Made by a program: the position numbers and the translations under genes. 64,000 nt of DNA from Geothrix rubra. GTDB taxonomy: Bacteria > Acidobacteriota > Holophagae > Holophagales > Holophagaceae. Position 1 is the first letter of the stretch. Every line of letters begins with the position of its first letter. This document shows positions 40,760-49,662 of the stretch, in pieces. The stretch is taken from NCBI RefSeq assembly GCF_030268065.1, contig NZ_BSDD01000001.1, positions 124,001 through 188,000 on the forward strand, written 5' to 3'. The notes beneath the pieces are model-generated. The model did no database searches. It was not told the DNA's origin and saw only the letters and a program-made list of their open reading frames with translations.

Positions 40760-41605
40760 GTGATCCAGCTCACCCTCGTCTCCATCCTGTGGGCCCTCTC
40801 CTTCGGCCTCACGGCCCAGGTGGCCGACCTGGGCACGCCCTTCGTGACGGCCGTGAGGACGGTGATCGCAGCCCTGGTGTTCCTGCCCTTCCTGGATGCC
40901 CGGGGCCTGGGCCGGCGCCGGGTCCTGGCCTTCGCGGGCATCGGGGCCCTCCAGTTCGGGCTGATGTACCTGCTCTACATCGCTGCCTTCCGCTGGCTCC
41001 ACTCCGCGGAAGTGGCCCTGTTCACCATCTTCACGCCCCTGTTCGTCACCCTGGTGGATGGCGTGCTGGAGCGCCGCCTCCGCTGGCGGTTCCTGGCGGC
41101 TGCGATCCTGGCCGTGGCCGGGACGGCCCTCTGCGTCTGGACGCGCCTGGGCCGGCGGGGACTGCTGCTGGGCTTCCTGGTGATGCAGGGGGCGAACCTC
41201 TGCTTCGCCCTGGGCCAGGTGCTCTACCGGCGGCTGGCTCCCGCCACGGGCAAGCGGGACCGGGACCTCATGGGCCTCCTCTACCTGGGTGCCTCCGTGG
41301 TGGCCGTGGCCCTGGCGGCGCCGTCGGTGCCCTGGGCCAGCGTGGCCGGCCTGCACCTCCGCCAGTGGGCCGTGCTGCTCTACCTGGGCGCGGTGGCCTC
41401 CGGACTGGGATTCTTCCTGTTCAATGCGGGGGCCCGAAAGACGGACATCGGCACCCTGGCCGCCTTCAACAACCTCAAGATCCCCCTGGCCATCCTGGCC
41501 TCGGCCCTGGTCTTCCACGAAGCCGTGGACTGGATGCGGCTGGTGATCGGGGGGACCGTCCTCGCCCTCGCCCTGGGCCTGAACGGGGCCGGAGGTCCGC
41601 CATGA
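40760..41605 (+). CDS. EamA/DMT-superfamily transporter
   Basis: 281 residues, ten hydrophobic helices in two EamA repeats. Seen: LVSILWALSFGLTAQVADLGTPFVTAVRTVIAALVFLPFLDARGL in the first repeat and LGAVASGLGFFLFNAGARKTDIGTLAAFNNLKIPLAILASALVFHEAVDW in the second, the classic end of such proteins. Exports metabolites of unknown identity. GTG 40760 with CGGAG upstream. The stop overlaps the miaE start (ATGA). Confidence 0.9.
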   Translation: MIQLTLVSILWALSFGLTAQVADLGTPFVTAVRTVIAALVFLPFLDARGLGRRRVLAFAGIGALQFGLMYLLYIAAFRWLHSAEVALFTIFTPLFVTLVDGVLERRLRWRFLAAAILAVAGTALCVWTRLGRRGLLLGFLVMQGANLCFALGQVLYRRLAPATGKRDRDLMGLLYLGASVVAVALAAPSVPWASVAGLHLRQWAVLLYLGAVASGLGFFLFNAGARKTDIGTLAAFNNLKIPLAILASALVFHEAVDWMRLVIGGTVLALALGLNGAGGPP

Positions 41606-42195
41606 ACGCTTTCACGCCGCCCCTCCCCCTTCGCGCGGAGACACCTGCGGCCTGGGCCGAGGCCGCCCTGGCGGACCCCGAGGCCCTGCTGTCCGACCAC
41701 GCCCACTGCGAGAAGAAGGCGGCCCTCTCCGCCCTCACCCTGGCCCAGGCCTTCGGCGACCAGCCCCGGGCCTCGGTGCTGCTCGCGCGACTGGCAGAGG
41801 AGGAGATGGGCCACTTCCGGCGGGTGCTGGAGGCGCTCCAGGGCTTCGGGTGGACCCTGCGGCCCGACGGGGGCAACGCCTACGCCCAGGCCCTGCACCG
41901 GCTGGCGGGGAAGGGCCTGCTGGACCGGCTGCTCATCGCGGCCCTCATCGAGGCGCGGAGCTGCGAGCGCCTCTGGCTGCTGGAACAGGCGGCCGCCGGG
42001 CACCCCGTGCTGGGGGCGGCCCCCTGGCTGGCCTTCCTGCTCGAGCTGGAGCGCTGCGAGGCCGGCCACGCCCTCAGCTACCGCGGGCTCGCGGAGGAGC
42101 GCTTCGGGGACCAGGCCCGGGCCCGGCTGGACTGGTGGCTGGACCGGGAGGCGGAGGTGGTCCGGGCCCTCCCCTGGCGCTCCGTGGTGCACTGA
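41602..42195 (+). CDS. miaE: tRNA-(2-methylthio-N6-isopentenyl adenosine) hydroxylase MiaE
   Basis: 197 residues, typical for MiaE. Diiron ferritin-like helices: LLSDHAHCEKKAALSALTLAQAFG (Glu/His), RLAEEEMGHFRRVLEAL (ExxH), LIEARSCERLWLLEQ and LERCEAGHALSYRGLAEERF (second ExxH). It hydroxylates the isopentenyl group of ms2i6A37 in tRNA using O2, and is found only in some bacteria. MiaA and MiaB must be elsewhere. Coupled to the DMT transporter gene (ATGA), an association whose meaning is unknown. Confidence 0.9.
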   Translation: MNAFTPPLPLRAETPAAWAEAALADPEALLSDHAHCEKKAALSALTLAQAFGDQPRASVLLARLAEEEMGHFRRVLEALQGFGWTLRPDGGNAYAQALHRLAGKGLLDRLLIAALIEARSCERLWLLEQAAAGHPVLGAAPWLAFLLELERCEAGHALSYRGLAEERFGDQARARLDWWLDREAEVVRALPWRSVVH

Positions 42196-42266
42196 CCGCG
42201 GAGACCGGAGGTTGGCTCCGGGTAGGTCAGTTCGTGGCATCCTGGGACATTCCACCGAGGCATCCC

Positions 42267-42968
42267 ATGTCCTCCCTCCCCGACCACGGACTCAAGGAAA
42301 TGACACCGGTCTTCGGCCCGGAGGTCCTGGGCGCCTGCAAGGGCGGCAGCTTCTACGAGGCGCTCGAATGCCTGAGCCAGAACGGGGACCTGAAGGCCCG
42401 GCTCCTGCTGGCGGCCCTCTCCCACTTCGCCGCCAAGGGCTATGACGGGGTGCAGGTGCGGGAAGTGGCCGAGGACGCCGGCGTGTCCAAACCCACGCTC
42501 TACTATCACTTCGGCAGCAAGGAAGGCCTGTTCCGCCAGCTCTGCCTCGTCTCCCTGGCCAGCACCTCCGCCCGCATCGAGGCCATGGTGGCCCCCTTCC
42601 TGGAGGCCCCCATCAAGGGGCAGAAGGCCATCGAGGAGGCCAGCCTGGCCCTTTCCCGCGCCTACCTGGACCTGCTCATGGAGAACCAGGAGTTCACGGG
42701 GTTCATCCTCCGCTCCATCGCCGTGCCCTCCCCGGACTCGGGGTTCCGGGACCTGATGCCCCTGGTGGAGAAGGGGCTCAGCCCCCTCGGCCTCTTCGTG
42801 AACCATGCCTTCGGCATCGCCCTGGAGCAGGCCCGGAAGGAGGTCCTGCTCTTCACCTCCCTGTTCGGCTCCCTGCTCGAGGAGAAGCTGCGGCACCCCG
42901 AGTACCAGATCACGGATGCGGAGATCCGATGGGCGGTGCGGCGCTGGCTGCACGGCATCCAGGGATGA
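42267..42968 (+). CDS. TetR-family transcriptional regulator
   Basis: 233 residues. A longer N-terminal tail (about 40 residues) precedes the helix-turn-helix: ARLLLAALSHFAAKGYDGVQVREVAEDAGVSKPTLYYHFGSKEGLFRQLC, the usual TetR signature. The ligand-binding domain (about 100-233) is poorly conserved, with many aromatic residues. The stop overlaps the M61 peptidase start (ATGA), so it may control its own transcript including that gene. The ligand is unknown. Confidence 0.9.
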   Translation: MSSLPDHGLKEMTPVFGPEVLGACKGGSFYEALECLSQNGDLKARLLLAALSHFAAKGYDGVQVREVAEDAGVSKPTLYYHFGSKEGLFRQLCLVSLASTSARIEAMVAPFLEAPIKGQKAIEEASLALSRAYLDLLMENQEFTGFILRSIAVPSPDSGFRDLMPLVEKGLSPLGLFVNHAFGIALEQARKEVLLFTSLFGSLLEEKLRHPEYQITDAEIRWAVRRWLHGIQG

Positions 42969-44788
42969 GCGCGAGGATGGGCCGATCGATGACGCCGATC
43001 CGGGCCACGCTCCGGCCCCTGGACCTGGCCCAGCACCTGTTCGAGGTGGAGCTGGCGCTGCCGGCGGAAGCCGTGGCGGAAGGGGCGGTGGCCGCCCTGC
43101 CGGCCTGGACGCCGGGTTCCTACCTGGTCCGGGACTACGCGCGGTTCGTGGACCGGGTGCGGGGCGAGGATGCCACGGGCCGCGAGGAGCCGCTGGAGAA
43201 GCTGGACAAGCAGCGCTGGCGGATCCCACCCGCCAAGCGGGGGCTGACGCTCCGCTACCGGGTGTACGGGAACGACCTCACGGTGCGCACCAACCACCTG
43301 GACGCCAGCCACGCGCAGATCATCCCCGCCGCCACCTTCCTCTACCTGGAAGGCCAGCTGGCGCGGCCCATCGAGGTCCGCTTCCAGGGCTTCCCGAAGG
43401 CCTGGAAGGTGGCCACGGCGCTGCCGGAGGGCACGGCAGGCTACCTGGCGAAGGACTTCGACACCCTGGTGGATTCCCCCTTCGAGCTGGGAACCTTCCG
43501 GGCGCGGAAGTTCACGGCCGGCGGCACGACCTTCGAGCTGGTGTTCACGGGCGAGCACAACGGGGACGAGGACCGCATGGCCGAGGCCACCCGGAAGATC
43601 GTGGCGTCCGCCGGCGCCATCTTCGGCGGGTTCCCCTTCAAACGGTACGTGTTCTTCCTCACCTTCACCCCCCGGGTGCGCGGCGGGCTGGAGCACCGGG
43701 ACTGCACCAGCCTCATCGCCGACAGCCATGGCTTCGACCGGCCGGAGGGCTACTACGGCCTCTACCAGCTCATTGCCCACGAGTTCTTCCACGCCTGGAA
43801 CGTCAAGCGCCTCCACGATCCCGCCCTGGGCCCCTTCGACTACAGCCGCGAGAACCCCACCCGGATGCTCTGGTTCCACGAGGGGCTCACCTCCTACATG
43901 GAGCACGTGATCGTCCTGCGGGCGGGCGTGGTGCCCTGGAGCCACACGGCGAAGGAGCTGGCGAAGTGCTGGAGCGAGCAGGTGCAGCGGCCGGGCCGCC
44001 TGGAGCAGAGCCTGGAGGAGGCCAGCTGGGACGCCTGGATCCGCTTCTACAAGCAGCACGAGTTCAGCCCCAACAGTTCCATCAGCTACTATGACAAGGG
44101 CGAAATGGTGGCCTGGCTCATGGACGCGGCGATCCGCGAGGGGAGCCGCGGCAAGGCCGGCCTGCCGGACCTCTTCGCCCTGCTCTGGGCGCGCCACGGC
44201 GAGCGGGGGCTCACGGACGCCGATGTGCGGCGCGCCTACCGGGAGCTCTCCGGACGCAACCCGGCGCTCTTCTGGAACGCCTACATCTCAGGCCGGGTCG
44301 AGCTGGACGGCGCGTCCCTCGTGCGGGCCTTCGGGCTGCGGATGGAGGCCCGGGCGCCCTGGGAGGCCCTCTCTCCCGAAGACCAGAAGGATCCCCAGCT
44401 CCTGCGCCGGACCAGGGCCTGGACTGGGCTGGTGCTGGGTCCAGGTCCCTCCGCCACGGTGCAGAACGTCATTCCCGGAAGTCCCGCGGCGACGGCGGGG
44501 TTGAGCTTCGGGATGGAGATCCTGGCCGTGGACGGCTGGCGCACGGCCACCCCGGGCGAGGCCCAGCGCCTGCTGTCGGCCCCTGGGCCCGGCGGACGGG
44601 TGCGGGTCCTGGCGGCGGACCGGGGCCGCATCCTGGAGGTGGAGGTGCCCGTGGCGGAGAGTCCCGAGCGCACCCATCGTCTCGTGACCGAGACACGGGC
44701 CAACGCGGCCCAGCGCGCCACCTTCGCCGCCGCCTACGGGCAGCCCTTCCCGCGAGCCGCCGCCCGGCGCGGCAGGGCGACCGCGTGA
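42965..44788 (+). CDS. M61-family aminopeptidase with C-terminal PDZ domain
   Basis: 607 residues. Beta-rich N-terminal domain (about 10-200), then the zinc metallopeptidase core: LIAHEFFHAWNVKRLH (HExxH) and LWFHEGLTSYMEH, whose Glu is the third zinc ligand. A helical domain contains FSPNSSISYYDKGEMVAWLMD, a family hallmark. Residues about 500-570 form a PDZ domain (VQNVIPGSPAATAGLSFGMEILAVDGW). Related to glycyl aminopeptidases, which remove N-terminal Gly/Ala. No signal peptide is evident from this start, so a cytoplasmic location is likely. Its end overlaps the glycosyltransferase GTG start. Confidence 0.9.
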   Translation: MSARMGRSMTPIRATLRPLDLAQHLFEVELALPAEAVAEGAVAALPAWTPGSYLVRDYARFVDRVRGEDATGREEPLEKLDKQRWRIPPAKRGLTLRYRVYGNDLTVRTNHLDASHAQIIPAATFLYLEGQLARPIEVRFQGFPKAWKVATALPEGTAGYLAKDFDTLVDSPFELGTFRARKFTAGGTTFELVFTGEHNGDEDRMAEATRKIVASAGAIFGGFPFKRYVFFLTFTPRVRGGLEHRDCTSLIADSHGFDRPEGYYGLYQLIAHEFFHAWNVKRLHDPALGPFDYSRENPTRMLWFHEGLTSYMEHVIVLRAGVVPWSHTAKELAKCWSEQVQRPGRLEQSLEEASWDAWIRFYKQHEFSPNSSISYYDKGEMVAWLMDAAIREGSRGKAGLPDLFALLWARHGERGLTDADVRRAYRELSGRNPALFWNAYISGRVELDGASLVRAFGLRMEARAPWEALSPEDQKDPQLLRRTRAWTGLVLGPGPSATVQNVIPGSPAATAGLSFGMEILAVDGWRTATPGEAQRLLSAPGPGGRVRVLAADRGRILEVEVPVAESPERTHRLVTETRANAAQRATFAAAYGQPFPRAAARRGRATA

Positions 44789-45471
44789 GCGGCGGGGACG
44801 GTCGTCCGCGAATCGCAGCCATCATCGCCGCCCACGACGAGGGTGGCCACATCGGTGCGGTGCTGCGGGGGCTTCGCCCCTACGGATTGCACCGCATCCT
44901 CGTGGTGGACGACGGCTCCTCCGACGGCACGGGGTCCCTCGCCGCGGCGGAAGGCGCCGAGGTGCTGCGGCTCGAGCCGGGGCAGGGCGGAGGCAAGGGC
45001 CAGGCCCTGCGGGCCGGCATCGCCCGGCTGAAGGCGGATGATTTCGACTACTACCTGTTCCTGGACGGCGACGGCCAGCACGATCCCGCCGACCTGAAGG
45101 GCTTCCTGGATCACCTGGCCGCCCATCCGCGGACGGACTTCCTGATCGGCTCGCGCTTCCTGGACCGGGCCCGGATCCCGGCCCGGCGATGGCGCACCAA
45201 CGCGCTGGGGACCTGGACCCTCGGCCGCATCGCGGGCGTGACGTGGGAGGACACCCAGAGCGGGTTCCGCATGATCCGGAAGAAGGTCCTCGACCGCCTC
45301 GACCTCAAGGCCACCGGGTTCGCCATCGAGATGGAGATCGCCATGAAGGCCGCCGACTGGAACCTGGCCTGGGCGCACATCCCCATCCAGGCGATCTACC
45401 ACGGCGGCGGGAGCCACTTCAGGGGGGCGCTGGATACCTGGCTCATCGCGAAGTTCTCGCTCCGCTGTTGA
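44785..45471 (+). CDS. Family 2 glycosyltransferase (dolichol-phosphate-mannose-synthase type)
   Basis: 228 residues. GT2 fold: IAAIIAAHDEGGHIGAVLRGL, the nucleotide-binding ILVVDDGSSDGTG, and the metal-binding DYYLFLDGDGQHDPADL. GSRFLDR and GVTWEDTQSGFRMIRKKVL are typical of GtrB/DPM-like enzymes. There is no C-terminal membrane segment, so it is a soluble or peripheral member that transfers a sugar to polyprenyl phosphate or similar. Starts at GTG 44785, overlapping the peptidase stop. Its last codons belong to a 46-bp direct repeat that recurs at 45546. Confidence 0.88.
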   Translation: MSGGDGRPRIAAIIAAHDEGGHIGAVLRGLRPYGLHRILVVDDGSSDGTGSLAAAEGAEVLRLEPGQGGGKGQALRAGIARLKADDFDYYLFLDGDGQHDPADLKGFLDHLAAHPRTDFLIGSRFLDRARIPARRWRTNALGTWTLGRIAGVTWEDTQSGFRMIRKKVLDRLDLKATGFAIEMEIAMKAADWNLAWAHIPIQAIYHGGGSHFRGALDTWLIAKFSLRC

Positions 45472-45481
45472 GCTGGCTTCA
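45436..45481 (+). repeat. 46-bp direct repeat, copy 1 (glycosyltransferase 3' end)
   Basis: Starts ACCTGGCTCATCGCG and ends GAGCTGGCTTCA. It contains the last codons and stop (TGA, 45469-45471) of the glycosyltransferase. Repeated at 45546-45591 at a 110-bp offset with one mismatch (T 45468 against C 45578). Confidence 0.95.
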
Positions 45482-45545
45482 ACCCGTGCGGGCCTGGTCA
45501 CCTGGCGCTGCCCCGCAGCGCCAGGCTCGGTCCCGGAACGGGTTG
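45482..45545. mobile_element. 64-bp palindromic spacer between direct repeats
   Basis: Contains a perfect hairpin, CCTGGCGCTGC (45501-45511) with GCAGCGCCAGG (45515-45525) around a CCC loop. An outer AACCCGT (45481-45487) pairs with ACGGGTT (45538-45544), so almost the whole insert folds back on itself. Same layout as the guaA spacer: direct repeats of a gene end around a perfect hairpin with a 3-nt pyrimidine loop. Nature as a mobile element is inference. Confidence 0.5.
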
Positions 45546-45591
45546 ACCTGGCTCATCGCGAAGTTCTCGCTCCGCTGCTGAGCTGGCTTCA
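45546..45591 (+). repeat. 46-bp direct repeat, copy 2 (contains the kinase stop on the other strand)
   Basis: Second copy. Its last three bases TCA (45589-45591) are the TGA stop of the minus-strand hybrid kinase, so this copy preserves the convergent neighbour's end while copy 1 preserves the glycosyltransferase's end. Confidence 0.95.
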
Positions 45592-48500
45592 CGGCCGGGG
45601 CGGTTCGGACAGGAGCCGGGACAGGGTCTGCCGGAGGGTCTCCAGGCTGTAGGGTTTCTCCAGGGTGGCCACCCTGGCGTGCCGGGAGGGGAGGGCGGCG
45701 ATCTCGGGCTCCCGGTAGCCGCTGGCGAGGAGGACGGGGAGGGTGGGCCACTCGGCCCGGATCCGGTCGAGGGTCTCGAGGCCCGAGAGCTGGGGCATGT
45801 TCTGGTCGAGGATCACGAGCTCGACGGTGGGTGGGGCCTTGAGCCGTTCCAGGGCCTGGAGGCCGTCCTCGGCGGTCTCCACGGCGAGCCCCATGTCCTT
45901 GAGCAGCGGCGGGAGGGTGAGGCGGATGAGCTCGTCGTCGTCCACGAGGAGCACGCGGAGCGGCGGCAACGCGCCCGCGGAGGCCTGGGACTGGGAGGCT
46001 TCCCGGGGGACGATCGCCGGCGGAGGGAACCGGAGGTGGACGGTGGTGCCCTGGCCCACCTCGCTCCGGATCTCCAGCGTGCCACCGTGGGCCTTCATGG
46101 TCCCGTAGACCGTCGCGAGGCCCAGGCCGGTGCCCTTGCCCACCGGTTTGGTGGTGAAGAAGGGGTCCAGGGCGCGGGCCAGCACTTCGGGGGGCATGCC
46201 GGTGCCGTTGTCCTCCACGCTCAGTTCCACGCCACCGGTGGAAAGGGCGCGGGTCCTCAGGGTGATCCGTCCCCCGCGGGGCATGGCGTCCAGGGCGTTC
46301 AGGCTGAGATTGATGATCGCATTGCCGATCTCGGAGGCCTGCCCCATGACCACCGGCAGGGGATCGGCGAGGTCGGTGACCCATTCGGCCTTTCGCAGGG
46401 TGGTCCGTTCCAGGAGCTCCCGCTGCTCCCGTACCAGGGCATTGAGATCCAGCGGCTCGGCCTTCTCGATCTGCTTTCGCGCGAACTGCGTGAGCTTCCG
46501 GACGAGATCCGCGCCGCGGGTGCAGGCCTTCCGGATGAGGTCGAAGGACTGGGCCGCGGGATCGGAGGGAGTCAGCCGCTCCAGCTGCAGCTCGGACAGG
46601 TTCATCATCACCGCCAGGATGTTGTTCATGTCGTGCGCCACACCGCCGGCGAGGCTGCCCAGGCTGTCGAGGCGCCGGAAGTGCTGCACCTCCGCCTCGA
46701 GGCGGCGGCGCTCCTCCTCCGCCTGCACCTGGTCGGTGATGTCCTGGACGGTGCCCACGGAACGGAGGGCCCTCCCGTCGGGATCGAAGTGCGTCTCGCA
46801 CCGCTCGTGCACGTGCTTGACGCGGCCATCCGGCATCAGCAGGCGGTGGACGATGTCGTAGGGCTTCCGGTCGACCAGGGAGCCGCGGTAGGCCCGGTCC
46901 ACCCGCTCCCGGTCTTCGGGATGGATGGCGTCCAGGAAGGCCTCGTAGGAGGCCCCGAAGGCCGCAGGGTCGAGCTCGAAGATGTGGTAGATCTCCTCCG
47001 ACCAGGTGAGGGTGCCTTCCACCAGATCCAGGTCCCAGTTCCCCAGGCGGGCGATGCGCTGGGCATCCGCCAGGCTGGACTGGCTGCTCCGGAGGGCGCG
47101 CTCGGCCTTCAGGCGCCGGGTGACGTCCGTCAGGGTGGACCGGCTGTAGAGGTAGGTGCCATCCGGGTTCTTGATGGCGGTGGCATTCGCCAGCACCGAG
47201 AGCAGGCTGCCGTCCTTGCGCACCATGTCAAATTCGAGGTCGTGGACCCACCCCCGGCGGATGAAGTCCGGGAAGTTCTCCAGGAACACATGGCGGCTGG
47301 CCGGGGTCACGAGGTCCAGGAAGGTCATCCTCCCCACGACCTCCTCCCGGGCGTAGCCGAGCCAGTTGAGTTCGGTGTCGTTGATGCGGAGGAAGGTGCC
47401 GTCCGGTCCCAGGGAGTGGTAGCCGCAGGGCGCGTTCTGGTAGAGGTCCTCCAGTTCAGCGAGGGTCTGCTTGAGCCTGATCTTCGCCTCCTGCCGCTCC
47501 GTGATGTCGACCAAGGCCACGAGGATGCGCCGGATGCCGCCCGTCAGGTCGACCTCCGGGAAGGCGTCCAGCAGGGTCCACCGGGAAGGGGTGCCGTCCC
47601 CCTTGCGGAATCCGAGCACCTGGCCCCGGATGGACGTGCGTTCCCGGAGAACCCTTGCCACGGGGAACTCACCGGCTTCGAGGATCTGGCCGTCCTCCTG
47701 GAAGAGGGCCACGCCGAGCTCCTGCAGCGTCCTGCCCTCGATCTGTTCCAGGGGCAGGCCGAGGAGGGCCAGGGCGGCGGGATTGGCGTACTCGAGGGCC
47801 CCGTCCAGGCGGTGGGACAGCACGGCCACGGTGAGGTGCTCCATGAGGTCGTGGAGGAAGCGCTCGCGGCCCTGCAGGTCGCGCACCCGGTGGTCCAGCT
47901 CCCGTGTGAGGCGGTCGAAGGCGCGGCCCAGCTCGCTGAGCTCGTCGCGACGGGAGGGAATGTCGGAGTGGTTGGGGTCCGTCTCCCGGGCGAGGGCCAC
48001 CAGGCGATCGAGACCGGCCGAAAGGCGCCGGGACACGAGGAGGGAGACCATGGCCCCCAGCACCAGCGCCAGGGCGGTGAACGCGGCCCCGTCGCGCACG
48101 AGGGCCCGGAGGCTGGCTGTCGTGGCCTCCTGGCCGAGGCCGACCCGGACCCATCCGACGGCCCGCCCTTCGGCCAGGATGGGCGCCCCCACGTCGATCA
48201 GCCGGTCCGTCCGGATGAGGGTGGTCGGCCGGGCGGGGCCTGCCAGGAAGGTCCGGCTGCCCTCATCCGAGAGGTACTGCCCCACGAGGGAGGGATCGGT
48301 GTGGGCCAGCACGCGACCCTCCGGCGTGAGGATCATGGCATAGCGGAGATCCGGATAGGCCGCCAGCGGTCGGAGGAGGTCCACCATGCCCTGGATGTCG
48401 GATTCCAGGAATTCGGAGAGGTTGCTCGCTGCCAGGGCCTGGGCGAGGACGCTGGCCCGGTCCTCGCTCTGCCTCAGGAGCCCTGACCGCTGCTGGAGGG

Positions 48501-48627
48501 CGACCCGGGAGATGAACAGCACCATGGCCAGACCCAGGGACAGGGCCGTTCCGGCCAGGAGACGGTGACGGAAGGCACGCGGCCAGAGGTGCCGCGGCCG
48601 GGATCTGGAGAGGCCATCTCGGGTCAC
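45589..48627 (-). CDS. Hybrid sensor histidine kinase with several PAS domains and a receiver
   Basis: 1012 residues. TM1 at about 22-43, a periplasmic segment to about 180 (cache-like), TM2 at about 183-203, then a HAMP-like helix ([13 protein letters not shown]). PAS domains start at about 260, 390 and 510 (the third with [17 protein letters not shown] and HPEDRERV). Next come the HisKA box [15 protein letters not shown], the N-box [16 protein letters not shown]-boxes DNGTGMP and [13 protein letters not shown], and a C-terminal receiver ([13 protein letters not shown], phospho-Asp in [12 protein letters not shown], Lys in LEKPY). GTG start with TAGGAG 6 nt upstream. It follows a PhnD-like binding lipoprotein after 8 nt, so that protein is probably its periplasmic sensor. 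Confidence 0.9.
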   Translation of the reverse strand: MTRDGLSRSRPRHLWPRAFRHRLLAGTALSLGLAMVLFISRVALQQRSGLLRQSEDRASVLAQALAASNLSEFLESDIQGMVDLLRPLAAYPDLRYAMILTPEGRVLAHTDPSLVGQYLSDEGSRTFLAGPARPTTLIRTDRLIDVGAPILAEGRAVGWVRVGLGQEATTASLRALVRDGAAFTALALVLGAMVSLLVSRRLSAGLDRLVALARETDPNHSDIPSRRDELSELGRAFDRLTRELDHRVRDLQGRERFLHDLMEHLTVAVLSHRLDGALEYANPAALALLGLPLEQIEGRTLQELGVALFQEDGQILEAGEFPVARVLRERTSIRGQVLGFRKGDGTPSRWTLLDAFPEVDLTGGIRRILVALVDITERQEAKIRLKQTLAELEDLYQNAPCGYHSLGPDGTFLRINDTELNWLGYAREEVVGRMTFLDLVTPASRHVFLENFPDFIRRGWVHDLEFDMVRKDGSLLSVLANATAIKNPDGTYLYSRSTLTDVTRRLKAERALRSSQSSLADAQRIARLGNWDLDLVEGTLTWSEEIYHIFELDPAAFGASYEAFLDAIHPEDRERVDRAYRGSLVDRKPYDIVHRLLMPDGRVKHVHERCETHFDPDGRALRSVGTVQDITDQVQAEEERRRLEAEVQHFRRLDSLGSLAGGVAHDMNNILAVMMNLSELQLERLTPSDPAAQSFDLIRKACTRGADLVRKLTQFARKQIEKAEPLDLNALVREQRELLERTTLRKAEWVTDLADPLPVVMGQASEIGNAIINLSLNALDAMPRGGRITLRTRALSTGGVELSVEDNGTGMPPEVLARALDPFFTTKPVGKGTGLGLATVYGTMKAHGGTLEIRSEVGQGTTVHLRFPPPAIVPREASQSQASAGALPPLRVLLVDDDELIRLTLPPLLKDMGLAVETAEDGLQALERLKAPPTVELVILDQNMPQLSGLETLDRIRAEWPTLPVLLASGYREPEIAALPSRHARVATLEKPYSLETLRQTLSRLLSEPPRP

Positions 48628-48635
48628 GTCGGCTC

Positions 48636-49550
48636 CTAGCCGTCCATGGGGCGGACCTTCGCATTGAAGCGTTTCATGAAGACCTGGACCGGAGCATAGG
48701 TCTCGGCGGTGGCGGGTTCGAACCGGGAGAGGGGGATCCGGTCGAGCAGGCGCCGTCCCTCGGGATCCCGGTGGAGGGCGAAGAGGACCCGTTCGACCTG
48801 GCCGGCCACGTTCCCGGGCACATCATTCCGGACCACGAGTCCGTTGTTGGGCAGGGTTCCGGTCCGCCACTTGACGACGAGCGCCGCGGCCTCCTGGGGG
48901 TGCTCCTCGATGAATTTCAGCCAAGGCACCGGCCAGGTGGCGCCTGCATCCGTGAGGCGGAGGTACACGTTCATGATCACGGATTCCTGGGTCCCGACGT
49001 AGACGCTGCGGGTGTCCCGGGCCACGTCCAGGCCGTGGGTCTGGAGGAAGTACTGGGGCATCATCGTGGCCGCGAGGGCGGTCGAGGCCGGGTAGCCGAT
49101 GGACCTGCCCTTCAGGTCCTGGACCGAGCCGATGCCGCTGTCACGGCGTACCAGGATGATCCCCCGGAAGTGGTGGTCGTCCCCCATCTTCCCGAAGATG
49201 CGGTAGCCGGCGGCCTGGCACCGGATCGTCTGATAGGGATTGGGCAGGGCGAAGTGGACCTTGCGGGCGGCCAGCTTCTCCTCGAAGGCGTGATAGTCCT
49301 TCGAGGCCTCGAGACGGATCCGGAGGTCCGGGCACTCAACCCGGATGCGATCGAGGATCGGTCCGTAGACGGCGAACAGGCGCGCGGGGTTGTGCAGGGG
49401 ATGCACGGCGAAGACATACTCCGGCCGCGGGTCCACCGGGTCCCGGCTGTAGCGGGGACCGTCCTCCCCGGAGCCGGAGCGGGCGCAGGCCATCATCATG
49501 CCCAGGAGCAGGCCGGCCAGTCGGTGTCGCAAGGGCTGCGGGTGTCCCAT
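48636..49550 (-). CDS. PhnD-like periplasmic substrate-binding lipoprotein
   Basis: 304 residues with a lipoprotein signal (LLLGMMMACARS, lipidated Cys at about 22). The phosphate/phosphonate-binding fold is shown by YVFAVHPLHNPARLFAVYGPILDRI, HFALPNPYQTIRC, LKGRSIGYPASTALAATMMPQYFLQTHGLD and FMKRFNAKVRPMDG. No ABC permease or ATPase is adjacent; the only partner is the hybrid kinase 8 nt downstream. A sensing rather than uptake role is therefore more likely, as in TorT-TorS or LuxP-LuxQ systems (analogy, inference). The ligand could be phosphite, phosphonate or another small oxyanion. Confidence 0.87.
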   Translation of the reverse strand: MGHPQPLRHRLAGLLLGMMMACARSGSGEDGPRYSRDPVDPRPEYVFAVHPLHNPARLFAVYGPILDRIRVECPDLRIRLEASKDYHAFEEKLAARKVHFALPNPYQTIRCQAAGYRIFGKMGDDHHFRGIILVRRDSGIGSVQDLKGRSIGYPASTALAATMMPQYFLQTHGLDVARDTRSVYVGTQESVIMNVYLRLTDAGATWPVPWLKFIEEHPQEAAALVVKWRTGTLPNNGLVVRNDVPGNVAGQVERVLFALHRDPEGRRLLDRIPLSRFEPATAETYAPVQVFMKRFNAKVRPMDG

Positions 49551-49601
49551 GCCTGGCTCCGGATCGGATGGAACCAGCCAAAGGATAGGGCCGGGATTCC
49601 G

Positions 49602-49635
49602 GCCGGACCATGCACCGGATCCGGGATGGTCCGGC
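49602..49635. promoter_or_regulatory. Nested inverted repeat in a divergent promoter region
   Basis: GCCGGACCAT (49602-49611) and ATGGTCCGGC (49626-49635) are perfect 10-bp arms enclosing the palindrome CCGGATCCGG (49615-49624). It lies between the divergent PhnD-like/kinase operon and rnhB. A good candidate operator, or a transcript hairpin. Confidence 0.55.
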
Positions 49636-49662
49636 TCCCGGGGTTCCTGCTAGCGTCTCCCC

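Noticed and set aside
48636-49550. Phosphonate ABC transporter operon
   Set aside because: Only the binding protein is present; no permease or ATPase lies within several kilobases, and the partner is a sensor kinase.
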